Source: Wohlfahrtiimonas chitiniclastica DSM 18708
GTDB lineage: Bacteria; Pseudomonadota; Gammaproteobacteria; Cardiobacteriales; Wohlfahrtiimonadaceae
DNA: 64,000 bases
Direction of reading: 5' to 3'
NCBI RefSeq assembly: GCF_000375345.1
Contig: NZ_AQXD01000001.1
Span: 698,600-762,599, forward strand
Made by a program: the position numbers and the translations under genes
Notes under the pieces: generated by a model
What the model was told of the DNA's origin: nothing
Database searches by the model: none
What the model saw: only the letters and a program-made list of their open reading frames with translations
Shown: positions 39,481-49,467 of the stretch, in pieces
Numbering within the stretch: the first letter of the stretch is position 1
How the letters are laid out: the number at the start of each line of letters is the position of its first letter

Positions 39481-40782
39481 TTAACACTTTGCTTTGTTGA
39501 TCATGATTCTAATAATCTGTTCATCCGTCTGTTTCATGCCATCACACACCAAGTGCCCAAGGTTTTGAATGCTCTCCTCCACCGTTGGGGAAACGATGCC
39601 TTCTTGCCCTGTCACACGCACATTGTCAAGCGCCATCATCACCGCTTTAAACGCAGCGTTGGCAGTGGATGACACCTTCATCGCACAACTATTTGCCGCC
39701 CCATCACAAATGATGCCAGAGACATCACCAATCATGCTGCAAATGGCATCGTTGATCACCTCTAATTTGTGATCCCCAAGCAGCCACGCCATGCCAGCGG
39801 CAGCACCCATCGAGGCAGTGGAAGTCGCGCATAAGGCAGACAGCGATGGAAAGGTATTATGAATGTAAATCGCCACCAAATGAGACAAGGTTTGCGCACG
39901 GATGCGATCCTCTTTTGAGGCATTGACAAAATCCGCCACCACCACAACTGGCATCGTGGCAGAAATCCCTTGATTGCCTGAGCCTGAATTACTCATCGCC
40001 GGCAATGTTGCGCCGCCCATGCGTGCATCAGAACCTGCACTTGTGCGAATCATGATGTCCGTCATGAGATCTTTGGAGATGAATCCTTTATCTAACTGAT
40101 TCATCATGGTTTTACCAATGTGCAAACCATAATCATGCGTCAATCCTTCTTCAGAAAGCGCCGCATTCATGGTTTCTGCCTCAAACATAAAGGCGATCTC
40201 TTCAATGGGCACCTGCATGACAAAATCATAAATATCTGCAATGGAAGCCTCTGAAAAATCAAATGCCTTTTTCGGACCTTGATCACCGGTATCCGGCGCT
40301 TCAAAGAGCACTTGACCATCTTTTTCAAGGCGCACAATGTTAGTGTGCCCATCGGCAATGCAAACGCGCGCACTGTGATGCGCTGTACGTACAATCGCCT
40401 CGCTGTAGAGCACCTTTTTCGTCAATGCCATTTGAACGCTGACTTTATCCGCATCAAGGAGCGCTTTTGCCGCTTCAACACAGGATCGATTGATGTTTTT
40501 AAGCACCTCTAAACCTGCTTCACTGTCCCCACAAACGGCACCTGCAGCGGCGGCAATGGCAAGCCCTTTCATGCCTGTCCCGGGCACAGTGACGCCCATG
40601 CCATTTTTTAAAAGGTTCGGGGAGACGGATGTCTCAATCTTAATGATCTCTTCTTGATCACCAAGCAGTGCGCGGGCTTTTGCCGCAGCGAAGGCCAGAG
40701 AGATCGGCTCAGTGCAGCCTAACGCAGGTTTGACTTCACTGTGTAACGCTTTGATGTATTGTTGCCAGGTCTTGTGATTCAT
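39481..40782 (-). CDS. cyuA: L-cysteine desulfidase (CyuA/YhaM family)
   Basis: This oxygen-sensitive Fe-S enzyme converts cysteine to pyruvate, ammonia and sulfide. The 433-aa protein has the LGCTEP motif at about 21-26 (Cys23) and clustered C-terminal cysteines at 318, 348, 359 and 366, suitable cluster ligands. A serine-dehydratase-like SNSGSGNQG loop is at about 264-272. E. coli cyuA lies with a cysteine importer; here it is divergent from a CstA-family transporter with 178 bases between. Confidence 0.88.
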   Translation of the reverse strand: MNHKTWQQYIKALHSEVKPALGCTEPISLAFAAAKARALLGDQEEIIKIETSVSPNLLKNGMGVTVPGTGMKGLAIAAAAGAVCGDSEAGLEVLKNINRSCVEAAKALLDADKVSVQMALTKKVLYSEAIVRTAHHSARVCIADGHTNIVRLEKDGQVLFEAPDTGDQGPKKAFDFSEASIADIYDFVMQVPIEEIAFMFEAETMNAALSEEGLTHDYGLHIGKTMMNQLDKGFISKDLMTDIMIRTSAGSDARMGGATLPAMSNSGSGNQGISATMPVVVVADFVNASKEDRIRAQTLSHLVAIYIHNTFPSLSALCATSTASMGAAAGMAWLLGDHKLEVINDAICSMIGDVSGIICDGAANSCAMKVSSTANAAFKAVMMALDNVRVTGQEGIVSPTVEESIQNLGHLVCDGMKQTDEQIIRIMINKAKC

Positions 40783-40882
40783 CGTCTGTACCTCCTTTCA
40801 CTTAAGGGAATAGTATGCCATTTTTGCGCATATTTTTCAGCCACTTTCTATCACTACACTTTCCCTACAATTTTTTAATCAA

Positions 40883-40913
40883 AGGCTATACAAAGGCAGA
40901 AATTCAGGCTATA
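40883..40913. repeat. Direct repeat AGGCTATA upstream of the CstA-family gene
   Basis: AGGCTATA occurs at 40883-40890 and 40906-40913, a 23-base period of about two helical turns. The second copy runs into TATAAA, a possible -10 box. It could be a regulator site for the divergent cyuA and cstA-like promoters. Confidence 0.3.
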
Positions 40914-40959
40914 AATTGATGAGGTGTGCATAAAAATATACTAAATATGGAGGGAGGAT

Positions 40960-42465
40960 ATGTATACATTCATTGGCAGCATCATTCTATTAATCATCGG
41001 CTATTTGACGTATGGCAAATATGTCGAGAAGATCTTCGGAACCAAAGATCGCCCCACGCCTGCTTACACAAGCAGCGATGGCGTGGATTACGTTCCGATG
41101 AACACCACAAAAAATTCACTCATTCAGTTATTGAACATCGCCGGCGTTGGTCCCATTTTTGGACCCATTTTAGGGGCATTATATGGTCCGGTGGCTTTCA
41201 TTTGGATTGTGCTGGGCTGCATTTTTGCAGGCGGCGTGCATGACTATTTAACGGGCATGATCTCCATTCGTAACCGCGGCGCCCATTTACCTGAATTGGC
41301 AGAAAAATTCTTAGGCAAAGCCATGCGCCACATCGTCAATGCATTTGCCCTCTTATTATTGGTATTGGTTGGCACCGTGTTTGTGTCTGCACCTGGTCAA
41401 TTATTGTATGACTTAATGGGCGGCAAAGTGGGCTTAGCCATCATTGTGAGCGTCATTTTTGCCTACTACGTGCTCGCAACATTATTGCCGATTGATAAAA
41501 TCATCGGCCGCTTTTATCCATTCTTTGGCGCTCTACTTGTGATCAGCGCCATCGGCATTGGCATTGGTTTAGTGGTGACAGGCCAAGCGGCAAACATTCC
41601 AGAAATCACATTAGACAACATGCATCCCGGTGGTTTAGCGATTTTCCCATTGCTCTTTTTAACCATCTCTTGCGGCGCATTGTCAGGCTTTCATGCCACG
41701 CAATCCCCCATCATTTCACGCACCACGCAAAATGAAAAAGATGGCCGTAAAATTTTCTACGGCATGATGATTGCAGAAGGCATCATTGCAATGATCTGGG
41801 CTGCGGCGGCTATGGCCATGTTCTATGAGCCGAATGCTGCCTTTGGCGCAGGTTTACAAGCTGTGTTAAAAGAAGGCGGGCCTGCTTTAGTGGTGAGTAA
41901 AGTGTCCATCACCATGCTTGGCGGCATTGGCGGGACTTTAGCCATTTTAGGCGTCATCATTTTACCGATCACATCTGGCGACACTGCATTTAGAAGTGCA
42001 CGCATGATCATCGCTGATTACCTTAAAATCTCTCAAAAGAGCATTTCTAAACGTTTATGGATTGCTTTACCGATGTTTGTCATCTCTGCCATTTTATTAC
42101 AATTAGACTTTAACATCTTATGGCGTTATTTCTCATGGGCGAACCAATCAACAGCGGTGATTGCACTCTTTGTGGGCGCAATGTACCTTTACTTAGGCAA
42201 TCGTAACTTCTGGGTGCCATTATTACCGGGCATCTTTATGTTGATGGCAACCACAACGTACATCCTTGAGCAACCGATTGGCTTTGGCTTACCTTCACAA
42301 ATCGCCATCATGGGGGCATCTGTCATCTCTGTGGTGTTGGTGGCGCTCTTTTTCTGGCAAGCGAAACGCCAAAAACCCATGGGCTTAAACCTTGAAGAGG
42401 ATTTAACCGGCTGGGATGGCACCATGAAAGAAAGCGGTTATGTCTTTAGCTGTAAAGGCAACTAA
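40960..42465 (+). CDS. CstA-family transporter (short form)
   Basis: A 501-aa membrane protein with about twelve to fourteen helices. It has the CstA core: YGKYVEKIFG near the start, GVGPIFGPILGALYGP near 70, and the SGFHATQSPIISRT stretch near 250. It is shorter than E. coli CstA (about 700 aa), as in many Gram-positive and some proteobacterial homologues. Family members import peptides or pyruvate. GGAGGGAGG precedes the ATG. A terminator follows. Confidence 0.88.
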   Translation: MYTFIGSIILLIIGYLTYGKYVEKIFGTKDRPTPAYTSSDGVDYVPMNTTKNSLIQLLNIAGVGPIFGPILGALYGPVAFIWIVLGCIFAGGVHDYLTGMISIRNRGAHLPELAEKFLGKAMRHIVNAFALLLLVLVGTVFVSAPGQLLYDLMGGKVGLAIIVSVIFAYYVLATLLPIDKIIGRFYPFFGALLVISAIGIGIGLVVTGQAANIPEITLDNMHPGGLAIFPLLFLTISCGALSGFHATQSPIISRTTQNEKDGRKIFYGMMIAEGIIAMIWAAAAMAMFYEPNAAFGAGLQAVLKEGGPALVVSKVSITMLGGIGGTLAILGVIILPITSGDTAFRSARMIIADYLKISQKSISKRLWIALPMFVISAILLQLDFNILWRYFSWANQSTAVIALFVGAMYLYLGNRNFWVPLLPGIFMLMATTTYILEQPIGFGLPSQIAIMGASVISVVLVALFFWQAKRQKPMGLNLEEDLTGWDGTMKESGYVFSCKGN

Positions 42466-42481
42466 ATTCACCCATCCTTGA

Positions 42482-42505
42482 AACGGCGCAAAAGCGCCGT
42501 TTTTT
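42482..42505 (+). terminator. Rho-independent terminator of the CstA-family gene
   Basis: AACGGCGC pairs with GCGCCGTT around an AAAA loop, followed by TTTTTT. Confidence 0.9.
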
Positions 42506-42567
42506 AATGCGCGCAAAGATAAAAATAAGATATAGTTCATGATCCCTATCTTCAACTAGGAAAGCAC

Positions 42568-43455
42568 ATGATCGAACGCATTCATTTAGCCATTTTTCGC
42601 GCCATTGATCGCGAAGGCTCGTTAACGGGCGCTGCAAAATCATTGAACTTAACGCAATCGGCATTGAGTCACACCATCAAAAAACTTGAGCACCTTGTGG
42701 GCACAGAGCTTTGGGTGAAAGATGGCCGCACCCTTCGCTTAACAGAGGCAGGACAATATTTGCAAGATCAAGCGAATCGTTTGCTTCCACAGCTTGAACG
42801 TGTGGATCATAATCTGAAAGGCTATGCCCGCCATGAGCTTGGCACACTGCACATTGGCATGGAGTGCCATCCGTGTTATCAATGGTTACTCAGCATTGTT
42901 GATCCTTTTTTGCATGCTTATCCTGGCGTGGACATCGATGTCAAACAGCGCTTTAAATTTGGTGGACTTGCAGCCATTTTTAACCATGACATTGATCTAC
43001 TGATCACGCCCGATCCCATCAATATGGCGAACATCATCTTTGAGCCTGTGTTTGAATATGAATTGGTGTTAGTGGTACATCAGGATCATCCGCTGGTGAA
43101 TTCGCCTTTTGCAAAGCCGAGCGATCTATTGACAGAAACCCTATTCACCTACCCCGTAGAAAAAGCGCGCTTAGATGTGTTCAACCAATTTTTACTGCCC
43201 GCTGCCTGCATCCCTAAAGTGCACAAACCCTTAGAAGATACCGAGATCATCTTACAAATGGTGGCCACACAACGCGGCGTCACCACCATGCCAAGATGGC
43301 TCATTGATCGCTATCAAAAAAAATTCCCCATTCGACCTGTGCGTTTAGGTGAAGGGGGAATCTTTAAAAACATTCATGTGGGCTATCGCGAATTAGATCA
43401 GCACAATGCCCATGTGCGTCGCTTCATTGAGCTGGCAAGAGCGGCGCCGCGCTGA
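42568..43455 (+). CDS. LysR-type regulator, MetR-like
   Basis: The 295-aa regulator has an N-terminal winged helix (SLTGAAKSLNLTQSALSHTIKKLE at about 18-41, quoted in part: GAAKSLNLTQSALS) and a LysR effector domain. It shares MetR-specific blocks: MECHPCYQWL near residue 93 and FTYPVEKARLDVFNQFLLP near 190. MetR controls methionine synthesis with homocysteine as co-effector. No met gene is adjacent, so it may regulate the neighbouring cysteine desulfidase/CstA genes or a distant regulon. AGGAA precedes the ATG by 5 bases. Its stop touches that of prc. Confidence 0.82.
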   Translation: MIERIHLAIFRAIDREGSLTGAAKSLNLTQSALSHTIKKLEHLVGTELWVKDGRTLRLTEAGQYLQDQANRLLPQLERVDHNLKGYARHELGTLHIGMECHPCYQWLLSIVDPFLHAYPGVDIDVKQRFKFGGLAAIFNHDIDLLITPDPINMANIIFEPVFEYELVLVVHQDHPLVNSPFAKPSDLLTETLFTYPVEKARLDVFNQFLLPAACIPKVHKPLEDTEIILQMVATQRGVTTMPRWLIDRYQKKFPIRPVRLGEGGIFKNIHVGYRELDQHNAHVRRFIELARAAPR

Positions 43456-45591
43456 CTATTTTGCAGGCGATTTTTGTTGAATTAAATCAATATAATCACT
43501 CATGATGTTAACGCTTTCATCTAACAATACATCCGGCGTTGTCTCTTTTAACAACTCTGTGTGCGTGCCATCTTCATTCTTGTATTGCTCTAGGGTTAAA
43601 GGCTCAAGATTGTAAAGGGCACGAATCTCATTGGCATTGTCAAAGGAGGCTTTTTCTTGGGTGTTGAGTTCTTGATGGCGTTCATCTAAATTAAGAGAAA
43701 GCGTCTTCACATCCCAAAGCGCTTGAATTTTATCACGCTGCGCTTGGAAGATTTTAAGCTTCTCATCTTGAGTTAAGCGCTCATCATGGGCTTTTTGCAA
43801 AGGCGCCACAAACTCCGTCAATGTTTCAGTCACTTTGAGATCTTTGGCCGCCGGAATTTTATCCCACGGCAAAACATATTTCTCTTTCGCCTCGCCGATG
43901 TCTTGCGGATTGTAGATTTGTGGCAACACAATGTCTGGCACAACGCCCTTCTCTTGCGTACTTTCACCATTCGCGCGATAGAACATCGCAATGGTCACTT
44001 TACTTTGCCCAGGTTTATCCGCTTTTGCCAACCAACCATCTAATGGCAGTAAGGATTGCACAGTGCCTTTACCAAAGGTGGTATTGCCCACAATTAAGCC
44101 GCGCGCTTGATCCTGAATGCTGCCTGCAAAAATCTCACTTGCCGATGCACTCAAGCGATCGGTGATCACCATCAAAGGTCCATCATAAATTGGCTTTTCA
44201 TTGACGCTGTGGCGCGTTTCAATAGAGCCATTATAATTTTTCACCTGCACCACGGTTTTCTTTTCTGGAATAAAGAGCGCAGATAAATTAATCACTTCCT
44301 CTAAAGAGCCGCCGCCATTGCCACGTAGATCGATCACTAAACCATCAATGTGCTCTTTGTCTGTCAGTTCATTGACCAAGCGCTTCATATCGCGCGTGGT
44401 GCTTCTGAACTCTTTTTCACCCTCTTTGCTGCCTTCAAAATCACTGTAGAACGTGGGCAACGTGATGACACCAATCTTTTGTGTTTTGCCATCCTTTTCG
44501 ATGATTTTAACGTCAGATTTTGCCGCTTGCTGCTCTAATTTCACTTTATCACGCACAATGCGCACGATTTTCTCAGGACCTTTGCCTTTATTACCAAGCA
44601 CCTGTAATCGGATCACAGTACCTTTTTTACCACGGATTTTATCCACCACATGATCTAAACGCATGCCCACGATGTCTAAAAATTCGCCATCATCGCCTTG
44701 CGCCACACCAATGATTTGATCACCCACCACCAATTGATTGCTCAAATCCGCAGGACCGCCCGACACAATTTCCATAATCGAAATGCCATCATCATCTTGG
44801 CGTAATACAGTGCCAATCCCTTGTAGTGAGAGGCTCATGTTGATGTTAAAGTTTTCCATCGTGCGATGGGATAAATAACCTGAATGGGGATCAAACGCCA
44901 AGGAAATGGCATTCATATAGATTTCAAAAATGTCATCGGCATCCACCTGCATCAAGCGTTCATGACGCGATGCATAGCGTTTTTTCAACTTTGCTTTTGC
45001 TTCATCTAACGTAATTTCATCATCTGACACGATGAGATTTAACAATTCATTTTTGATGCGCTGCGCCCAAATGGCATTGAGCTCATCGGTTGTTTGAGCA
45101 AAGGGCTCATCTTTACGATTGATGAGAATCTCTTCATCGGTGGTAAAATCAAAATCACCGTCGATCAATTGTTCAATGGCGGTTTCACGCTCATCAATGC
45201 GTTCGATCAAACGGTTGTACATTTCAAAAGGAAAGTGCAATTGCGCTTTCCTTAAGTAATCATCAAACAAATACTTGTGTTGATTGAATTGATCAATGTC
45301 GGACTGTAAAAAGTAGACATGCTGCGGATCTAGAGAGTTCAGATACAACGAGTAGATGCGCTCAGAGAGCGCATCATTAATGGGCAACTGACCATATTGA
45401 AATTGAGCCATCGCTGCCGCATGCGCTGAACTGATGCGTTCAAAGCGTTTATTCGACTGAATCTGCGGCAATTGCTTTTGCTCAATGGCACTTGCTCGAA
45501 TCGCCGGCAACTCACTCGCTTGCAGATTGCTAAAGAGCAATGCTGCGGCTAATGGCAGGATCATGCCCCATTTTGTTCGTTTCATCATCAT
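43456..45591 (-). CDS. prc: Carboxy-terminal processing protease (Prc/Tsp)
   Basis: A periplasmic S41 protease of 711 aa. It has a signal peptide (about 1-26), a helical N-terminal domain, a PDZ domain (about 245-335), and a catalytic domain with Ser483 (SASASE) and Lys508 (TFGKGTVQ), the 25-residue spacing seen in E. coli Prc. A DUF3340-type C-terminal region ends the protein. It trims or degrades envelope proteins such as peptidoglycan hydrolases and tagged substrates. Three consecutive ATGs make the exact start uncertain by one or two codons. It lies 34 bases after serC. Confidence 0.93.
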   Translation of the reverse strand: MMMKRTKWGMILPLAAALLFSNLQASELPAIRASAIEQKQLPQIQSNKRFERISSAHAAAMAQFQYGQLPINDALSERIYSLYLNSLDPQHVYFLQSDIDQFNQHKYLFDDYLRKAQLHFPFEMYNRLIERIDERETAIEQLIDGDFDFTTDEEILINRKDEPFAQTTDELNAIWAQRIKNELLNLIVSDDEITLDEAKAKLKKRYASRHERLMQVDADDIFEIYMNAISLAFDPHSGYLSHRTMENFNINMSLSLQGIGTVLRQDDDGISIMEIVSGGPADLSNQLVVGDQIIGVAQGDDGEFLDIVGMRLDHVVDKIRGKKGTVIRLQVLGNKGKGPEKIVRIVRDKVKLEQQAAKSDVKIIEKDGKTQKIGVITLPTFYSDFEGSKEGEKEFRSTTRDMKRLVNELTDKEHIDGLVIDLRGNGGGSLEEVINLSALFIPEKKTVVQVKNYNGSIETRHSVNEKPIYDGPLMVITDRLSASASEIFAGSIQDQARGLIVGNTTFGKGTVQSLLPLDGWLAKADKPGQSKVTIAMFYRANGESTQEKGVVPDIVLPQIYNPQDIGEAKEKYVLPWDKIPAAKDLKVTETLTEFVAPLQKAHDERLTQDEKLKIFQAQRDKIQALWDVKTLSLNLDERHQELNTQEKASFDNANEIRALYNLEPLTLEQYKNEDGTHTELLKETTPDVLLDESVNIMSDYIDLIQQKSPAK

Positions 45592-45625
45592 ATCTTTTTG
45601 TCAACCCAAGTATTTGTTGTGTGAT

Positions 45626-46708
45626 TTAACCATACTGTTTTTCAAAGTCGGACATGAATTCACACAATGCACGTACACCTTCTAAAGGCAATGCATTGTA
45701 GATGCTTGCACGCATCCCGCCGACCGAGCGATGGCCTTCTAAATTGATTAAGCCCTGTTCTTTTGCTTTCGCTAAGAAGATGGGATCTAATTCTGGATTT
45801 GCAATGGTGAATGGAATATTCATGCGAGAACGTGCATCCATTGCCACAGGATTGTGATAAAAATCACTCTGATCAATCAAGCCATAAAGCATCGCGGATT
45901 TTTCTGCATTGATTTTTTCAATCGCCTCAACGCCGCCTTGCCCTTGCAACCATGTCAAAACAAGATCAATCATGTAGAGTGAGAATGTCGGTGGCGTATT
46001 GATCATGGACATGTTTTTCGCTTGCACTTCATAATTGAACACATCTGAAGTTTTAGGATCCGCTTGGCCCAGTAAATCTTCACGCACGATCACTAAAGTC
46101 ACGCCCGATGGACCAATGTTCTTTTGTGCCCCTGCATAAATCAAACCAAATTTAGACACATCAAACGCGCGCGATAAAATGTTCGAGCTCATGTCTGCCA
46201 CCACAGGTGTTTCACACGCTGTCAATGGTGCTCTAAATTCCACACCATTGATGGTTTCATTGTCGCAATAATGAACAAATGCGCTGTCTTTAGAAAAGTT
46301 CAGCGCATTTAAATCGGGCAACGTGGTGAATTTTGTCTCTTTCGTACTCGCCACAAGGTTGATGTTGGCATGTTTTGCCATCGCCTTCATGGCTTTGCCA
46401 GACCACACACCGGTTTCAATGGCATCAATTTGCGTTTTTCCCCCTAAGATGTTCATGGGGATCATGGAAAACTGCGCAAAAGCGCCACCTTGCAAAAACA
46501 ACACTTTGTAGTTTTCAGGGATATTGAGGAGCGAACGCATTTTGTTTTCGCAGTTTCTCATCACTGCCTCAAACTCTTTGCTGCGGTGGGAGACTTCCAT
46601 CACCGACGCACCTAATCCCTGCCAATTTAACAATTCTGCCTGGGCTTGTTTTAATACTGACTCAGGTAAAGTAGAGGGTCCTGCACAAAAATTATAATTA
46701 CGTTCCAT
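45626..46708 (-). CDS. serC: Phosphoserine aminotransferase
   Basis: A PLP enzyme of serine and pyridoxal-phosphate synthesis, 360 aa. The N terminus (NYNFCAGPSTLPESVL) and the PLP lysine at about 196 (YAGAQKNIGPSG) are typical, as is the C-terminal EGHRSVGGMRASIYNA-type block. The ATG at 46708 is used; the in-frame TTG at 46714 is less likely. It probably shares a transcript with prc, although their functions are unrelated. Confidence 0.95.
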   Translation of the reverse strand: MERNYNFCAGPSTLPESVLKQAQAELLNWQGLGASVMEVSHRSKEFEAVMRNCENKMRSLLNIPENYKVLFLQGGAFAQFSMIPMNILGGKTQIDAIETGVWSGKAMKAMAKHANINLVASTKETKFTTLPDLNALNFSKDSAFVHYCDNETINGVEFRAPLTACETPVVADMSSNILSRAFDVSKFGLIYAGAQKNIGPSGVTLVIVREDLLGQADPKTSDVFNYEVQAKNMSMINTPPTFSLYMIDLVLTWLQGQGGVEAIEKINAEKSAMLYGLIDQSDFYHNPVAMDARSRMNIPFTIANPELDPIFLAKAKEQGLINLEGHRSVGGMRASIYNALPLEGVRALCEFMSDFEKQYG

Positions 46709-46846
46709 TTTCAATCCACAATTTAAAATGTATGAGCAAGGCTACACTATACCAAATTTTTTCTAAAATGGAGTCTTTCATCATGGCTAAAATCTATGCC
46801 TAGAATTGCCTTTTCAATATTTGACATAGGATTTTAGAAAGCTTTC

Positions 46847-46855
46847 TGCTAGAAT
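46847..46855 (+). promoter_or_regulatory. Candidate extended -10 promoter of clpP
   Basis: TGCTAGAAT forms an extended -10 element 38 bases before the clpP ATG. A consensus TTGACA occurs at 46821-46826, but the 23-base spacing is too long for a standard pair, so the -35 assignment is open. Confidence 0.35.
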
Positions 46856-46892
46856 TGGTGGCTTATTTTTAAATTCGGTCATGAGGATTCTA

Positions 46893-47501
46893 ATGTCTTT
46901 TAATAATGATATTCACAACCTAAACTTAGTGCCAATGGTTGTCGAACAATCGGCTCGTGGCGAGCGCGCATTTGATATTTACTCTCGCCTTTTGAAAGAT
47001 CGCGTGATCTTTTTAGTGGGACCTGTCGATGACTATAGCGCGAACCTTGTGGTGGCTCAAATGCTATTTTTAGAAGCAGAAAACCCTGATCGTGACATCC
47101 ATTTATACATCAATTCACCCGGTGGTTCTGTCACAGCTGGCATGTCCATTTATGACACCATGCAGTTCATTAAACCGGATGTATCCACCATGTGTATTGG
47201 TCAAGCATGCAGCATGGGCGCCTTTTTATTAACGGCAGGCGCTGAAGGCAAGCGTTTATCCTTGCCAAACTCACGCATCATGATCCATCAGCCACTTGGC
47301 GGTTATCAAGGTCAAGCGAGCGACATCGAAATTCACACCAAAGAGATGTTGTTCATTAAAGATCGTTTAAACCGCATCATGGCAGAACACACCAAACAAC
47401 CTTTGAAAAAAATTGTGAAAGATACAGACCGCGATAATTTTATGAGTGCCGAAGAAGCAAAAAAATACGGCATCATCGATTCTGTCATCTCTCACCGTTA
47501 A
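46893..47501 (+). CDS. clpP: ATP-dependent Clp protease proteolytic subunit
   Basis: The 202-aa serine protease forms the tetradecameric chamber used by ClpX. The catalytic triad is Ser107 ([10 protein letters not shown]), His132 (MIHQPLGG) and Asp181, with the same spacing as E. coli ClpP. The ATG at 46893 has GAGG 6 bases upstream; the ATG at 46881 overlaps that site. clpX follows after 15 bases. Confidence 0.96.
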   Translation: MSFNNDIHNLNLVPMVVEQSARGERAFDIYSRLLKDRVIFLVGPVDDYSANLVVAQMLFLEAENPDRDIHLYINSPGGSVTAGMSIYDTMQFIKPDVSTMCIGQACSMGAFLLTAGAEGKRLSLPNSRIMIHQPLGGYQGQASDIEIHTKEMLFIKDRLNRIMAEHTKQPLKKIVKDTDRDNFMSAEEAKKYGIIDSVISHR

Positions 47502-47516
47502 TAAAGACTAAATTTT

Positions 47517-48815
47517 ATGACTGATACTCCAAAGAAAAAAGGCAAAGTCTTGCGCTGTTCATTTTGTGATAAGTCACAAGATGAAGTGCAAAAACTCATT
47601 GCTGGCCCTAATGTGTACATCTGTAATGAATGCATCGCGCTGTGTGGCGAGCTCATCACGGATGAAATGGTGGAAGATCACACCAAAAAACCTCTGCCGA
47701 AACCGAAAGCATTATTCGAAGCTTTAAACGAATATGTGATTGGCCAAGATTTGGCGAAAAAAACATTGAGCGTTGCGGTGTATAACCACTACAAACGTTT
47801 AGAATCTAAAACTGTGCGTTCTGATGTAGAACTCACCAAAAGTAACATTTTACTGATTGGCCCAACGGGTTCAGGTAAAACATTATTGGCCGAAACCTTA
47901 GCTAAAATGTTGGATGTGCCCTTTGCCATTGCTGATGCCACAACCTTAACAGAAGCAGGTTACGTGGGTGAAGATGTGGAAAACATCGTTCAGCGCCTAT
48001 TGCAAAATGCCAACTTTGATGTGGAACGTGCGCAAACAGGCATCATCTATATTGATGAGATCGATAAAATCACACGCAGAAGTGACAATCCATCCATCAC
48101 GCGTGATGTATCCGGTGAAGGCGTTCAGCAAGCCCTACTCAAAATCATTGAAGGCACTGTAGCTGCGGTATCGCCTCAAGGTGGCCGCAAGCATCCAAAT
48201 GCTGAGCTCATCAATGTCGATACGCGCAACATCCTCTTCATTTGTGGCGGTGCATTTGCGGGCTTAGATAAAATCATCAACATGCGTCAAAACAAAGGCG
48301 GCATTGGTTTTAGCGCTGAACTTAAGAAATCAGATGAAGAACGCACAATCTCTGAACTCTTTGCCGAAGTGGAATCAGAAGATTTAATCAAATTTGGTTT
48401 AATCCCTGAATTCATTGGCCGATTGCCTGTTGTGGCAACGTTAGAAGAGCTTGACGAAGCTGCCCTCATCAACATTTTAACGAAACCTAAAAATGCCATT
48501 GTGAAGCAATTTGAATACCTTTTTGCCTCTGACAATGTTGAATTAGAATTCACAGAAGAAGGTTTAAAAGCGATTGCTGAATTGGCCATTGCCCGTAAAT
48601 TAGGCGCACGCGGCTTACGCAGCATCATTGAGTCCACGTTGTTAGACACAATGTTTGACATTCCATCGGAAGAGAATGTGGCCAAAGTCATCATCGACCG
48701 CCCACAGATCATTGATCGTGTGCCACCGATGATTGAATACACATTACCGGCTGCTGAGGCCAAAAAACCTGCAAAGCGCACCTCGAAGCGCTCAAAGGCT
48801 GAACAAACGTCATGA
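47517..48815 (+). CDS. clpX: ClpX unfoldase subunit of ClpXP
   Basis: The 432-aa AAA+ ATPase has an N-terminal zinc-binding domain with Cys14, Cys17, Cys36 and Cys39, Walker A GPTGSGKT at 115-122, Walker B IIYIDEID at about 176-183, and the GYVGEDVE pore-region motif. It recognises tagged proteins and feeds them to ClpP. In most gammaproteobacteria lon follows; here RNase T follows with a four-base ATGA overlap. Confidence 0.97.
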   Translation: MTDTPKKKGKVLRCSFCDKSQDEVQKLIAGPNVYICNECIALCGELITDEMVEDHTKKPLPKPKALFEALNEYVIGQDLAKKTLSVAVYNHYKRLESKTVRSDVELTKSNILLIGPTGSGKTLLAETLAKMLDVPFAIADATTLTEAGYVGEDVENIVQRLLQNANFDVERAQTGIIYIDEIDKITRRSDNPSITRDVSGEGVQQALLKIIEGTVAAVSPQGGRKHPNAELINVDTRNILFICGGAFAGLDKIINMRQNKGGIGFSAELKKSDEERTISELFAEVESEDLIKFGLIPEFIGRLPVVATLEELDEAALINILTKPKNAIVKQFEYLFASDNVELEFTEEGLKAIAELAIARKLGARGLRSIIESTLLDTMFDIPSEENVAKVIIDRPQIIDRVPPMIEYTLPAAEAKKPAKRTSKRSKAEQTS

Positions 48816-49456
48816 GTGATCAATTAAGTCATCCGCCCTTAATGTCATTGCGCTTTAGGGGCTTTTTACCTGTTGTTGTCGATGTAGAAACCGGCGGTTT
48901 AAACCCAAAAAAAGATGCGTTGCTTGAAATAGCGGCCGTCTTTTTAGACATCGATGACAATGGCATGATGAAAACCACGCATCATGTCTCCACCCACATT
49001 GAACCTGCGCCAAACTTAGGCATCAATCCTGAGTCCATGAAGATCAACGGTATTAAGTTAGACAATCCGTTTCGCATGGCAATCCCGGAGAAAGAGGCGC
49101 TCACCCGCGTCTTTACTGCGGTACGTGAAGAGGTTCGTCGCCAAGGTTGTACACGTGCCATTTTAATTGGCCACAATGCGCATTTTGACTTAGCGTTTTT
49201 AAATGCTGCCATTGAACGTTGTGACATCAAACGCTCACCTTTCCACCCCTTTTCTGTGTTAGATACGGCAAGCTTAAGTGCGCTGGCCTTTGGGCAAACG
49301 GTGTTGGCAAAATCAGCGATCGCCGCAGGCATGACCTGGGATGCAGCCGATGCTCACTCTGCCCTATACGATACACAGCAAACCGCAGAATTATTCTGTA
49401 AAATTGTCAACATGTGGCAAACACACATTGGCTTTGATCTACATTCCGTTCTATAA
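48812..49456 (+). CDS. rnt: Ribonuclease T
   Basis: A DEDDh 3'-5' exonuclease that trims tRNA and other stable RNA 3' ends and turns over the tRNA CCA end. The 214-aa protein has Exo I VDVETGGL (residues about 22-30), Exo II with [11 protein letters not shown] near 120, and Exo III with [14 protein letters not shown] near 190. The ATG overlaps the clpX stop (ATGA), implying translational coupling. Confidence 0.92.
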   Translation: MSDQLSHPPLMSLRFRGFLPVVVDVETGGLNPKKDALLEIAAVFLDIDDNGMMKTTHHVSTHIEPAPNLGINPESMKINGIKLDNPFRMAIPEKEALTRVFTAVREEVRRQGCTRAILIGHNAHFDLAFLNAAIERCDIKRSPFHPFSVLDTASLSALAFGQTVLAKSAIAAGMTWDAADAHSALYDTQQTAELFCKIVNMWQTHIGFDLHSVL

Positions 49457-49467
49457 AAGGATCGATT

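Noticed and set aside
46821-46855. TTGACA...TAGAAT as a standard sigma70 promoter for clpP
   Set aside because: The spacing is 23 bases rather than 16-18. The extended -10 was kept, but the pair was not called. No sigma32-like CTTGAAA/CCCCAT pair is seen either.
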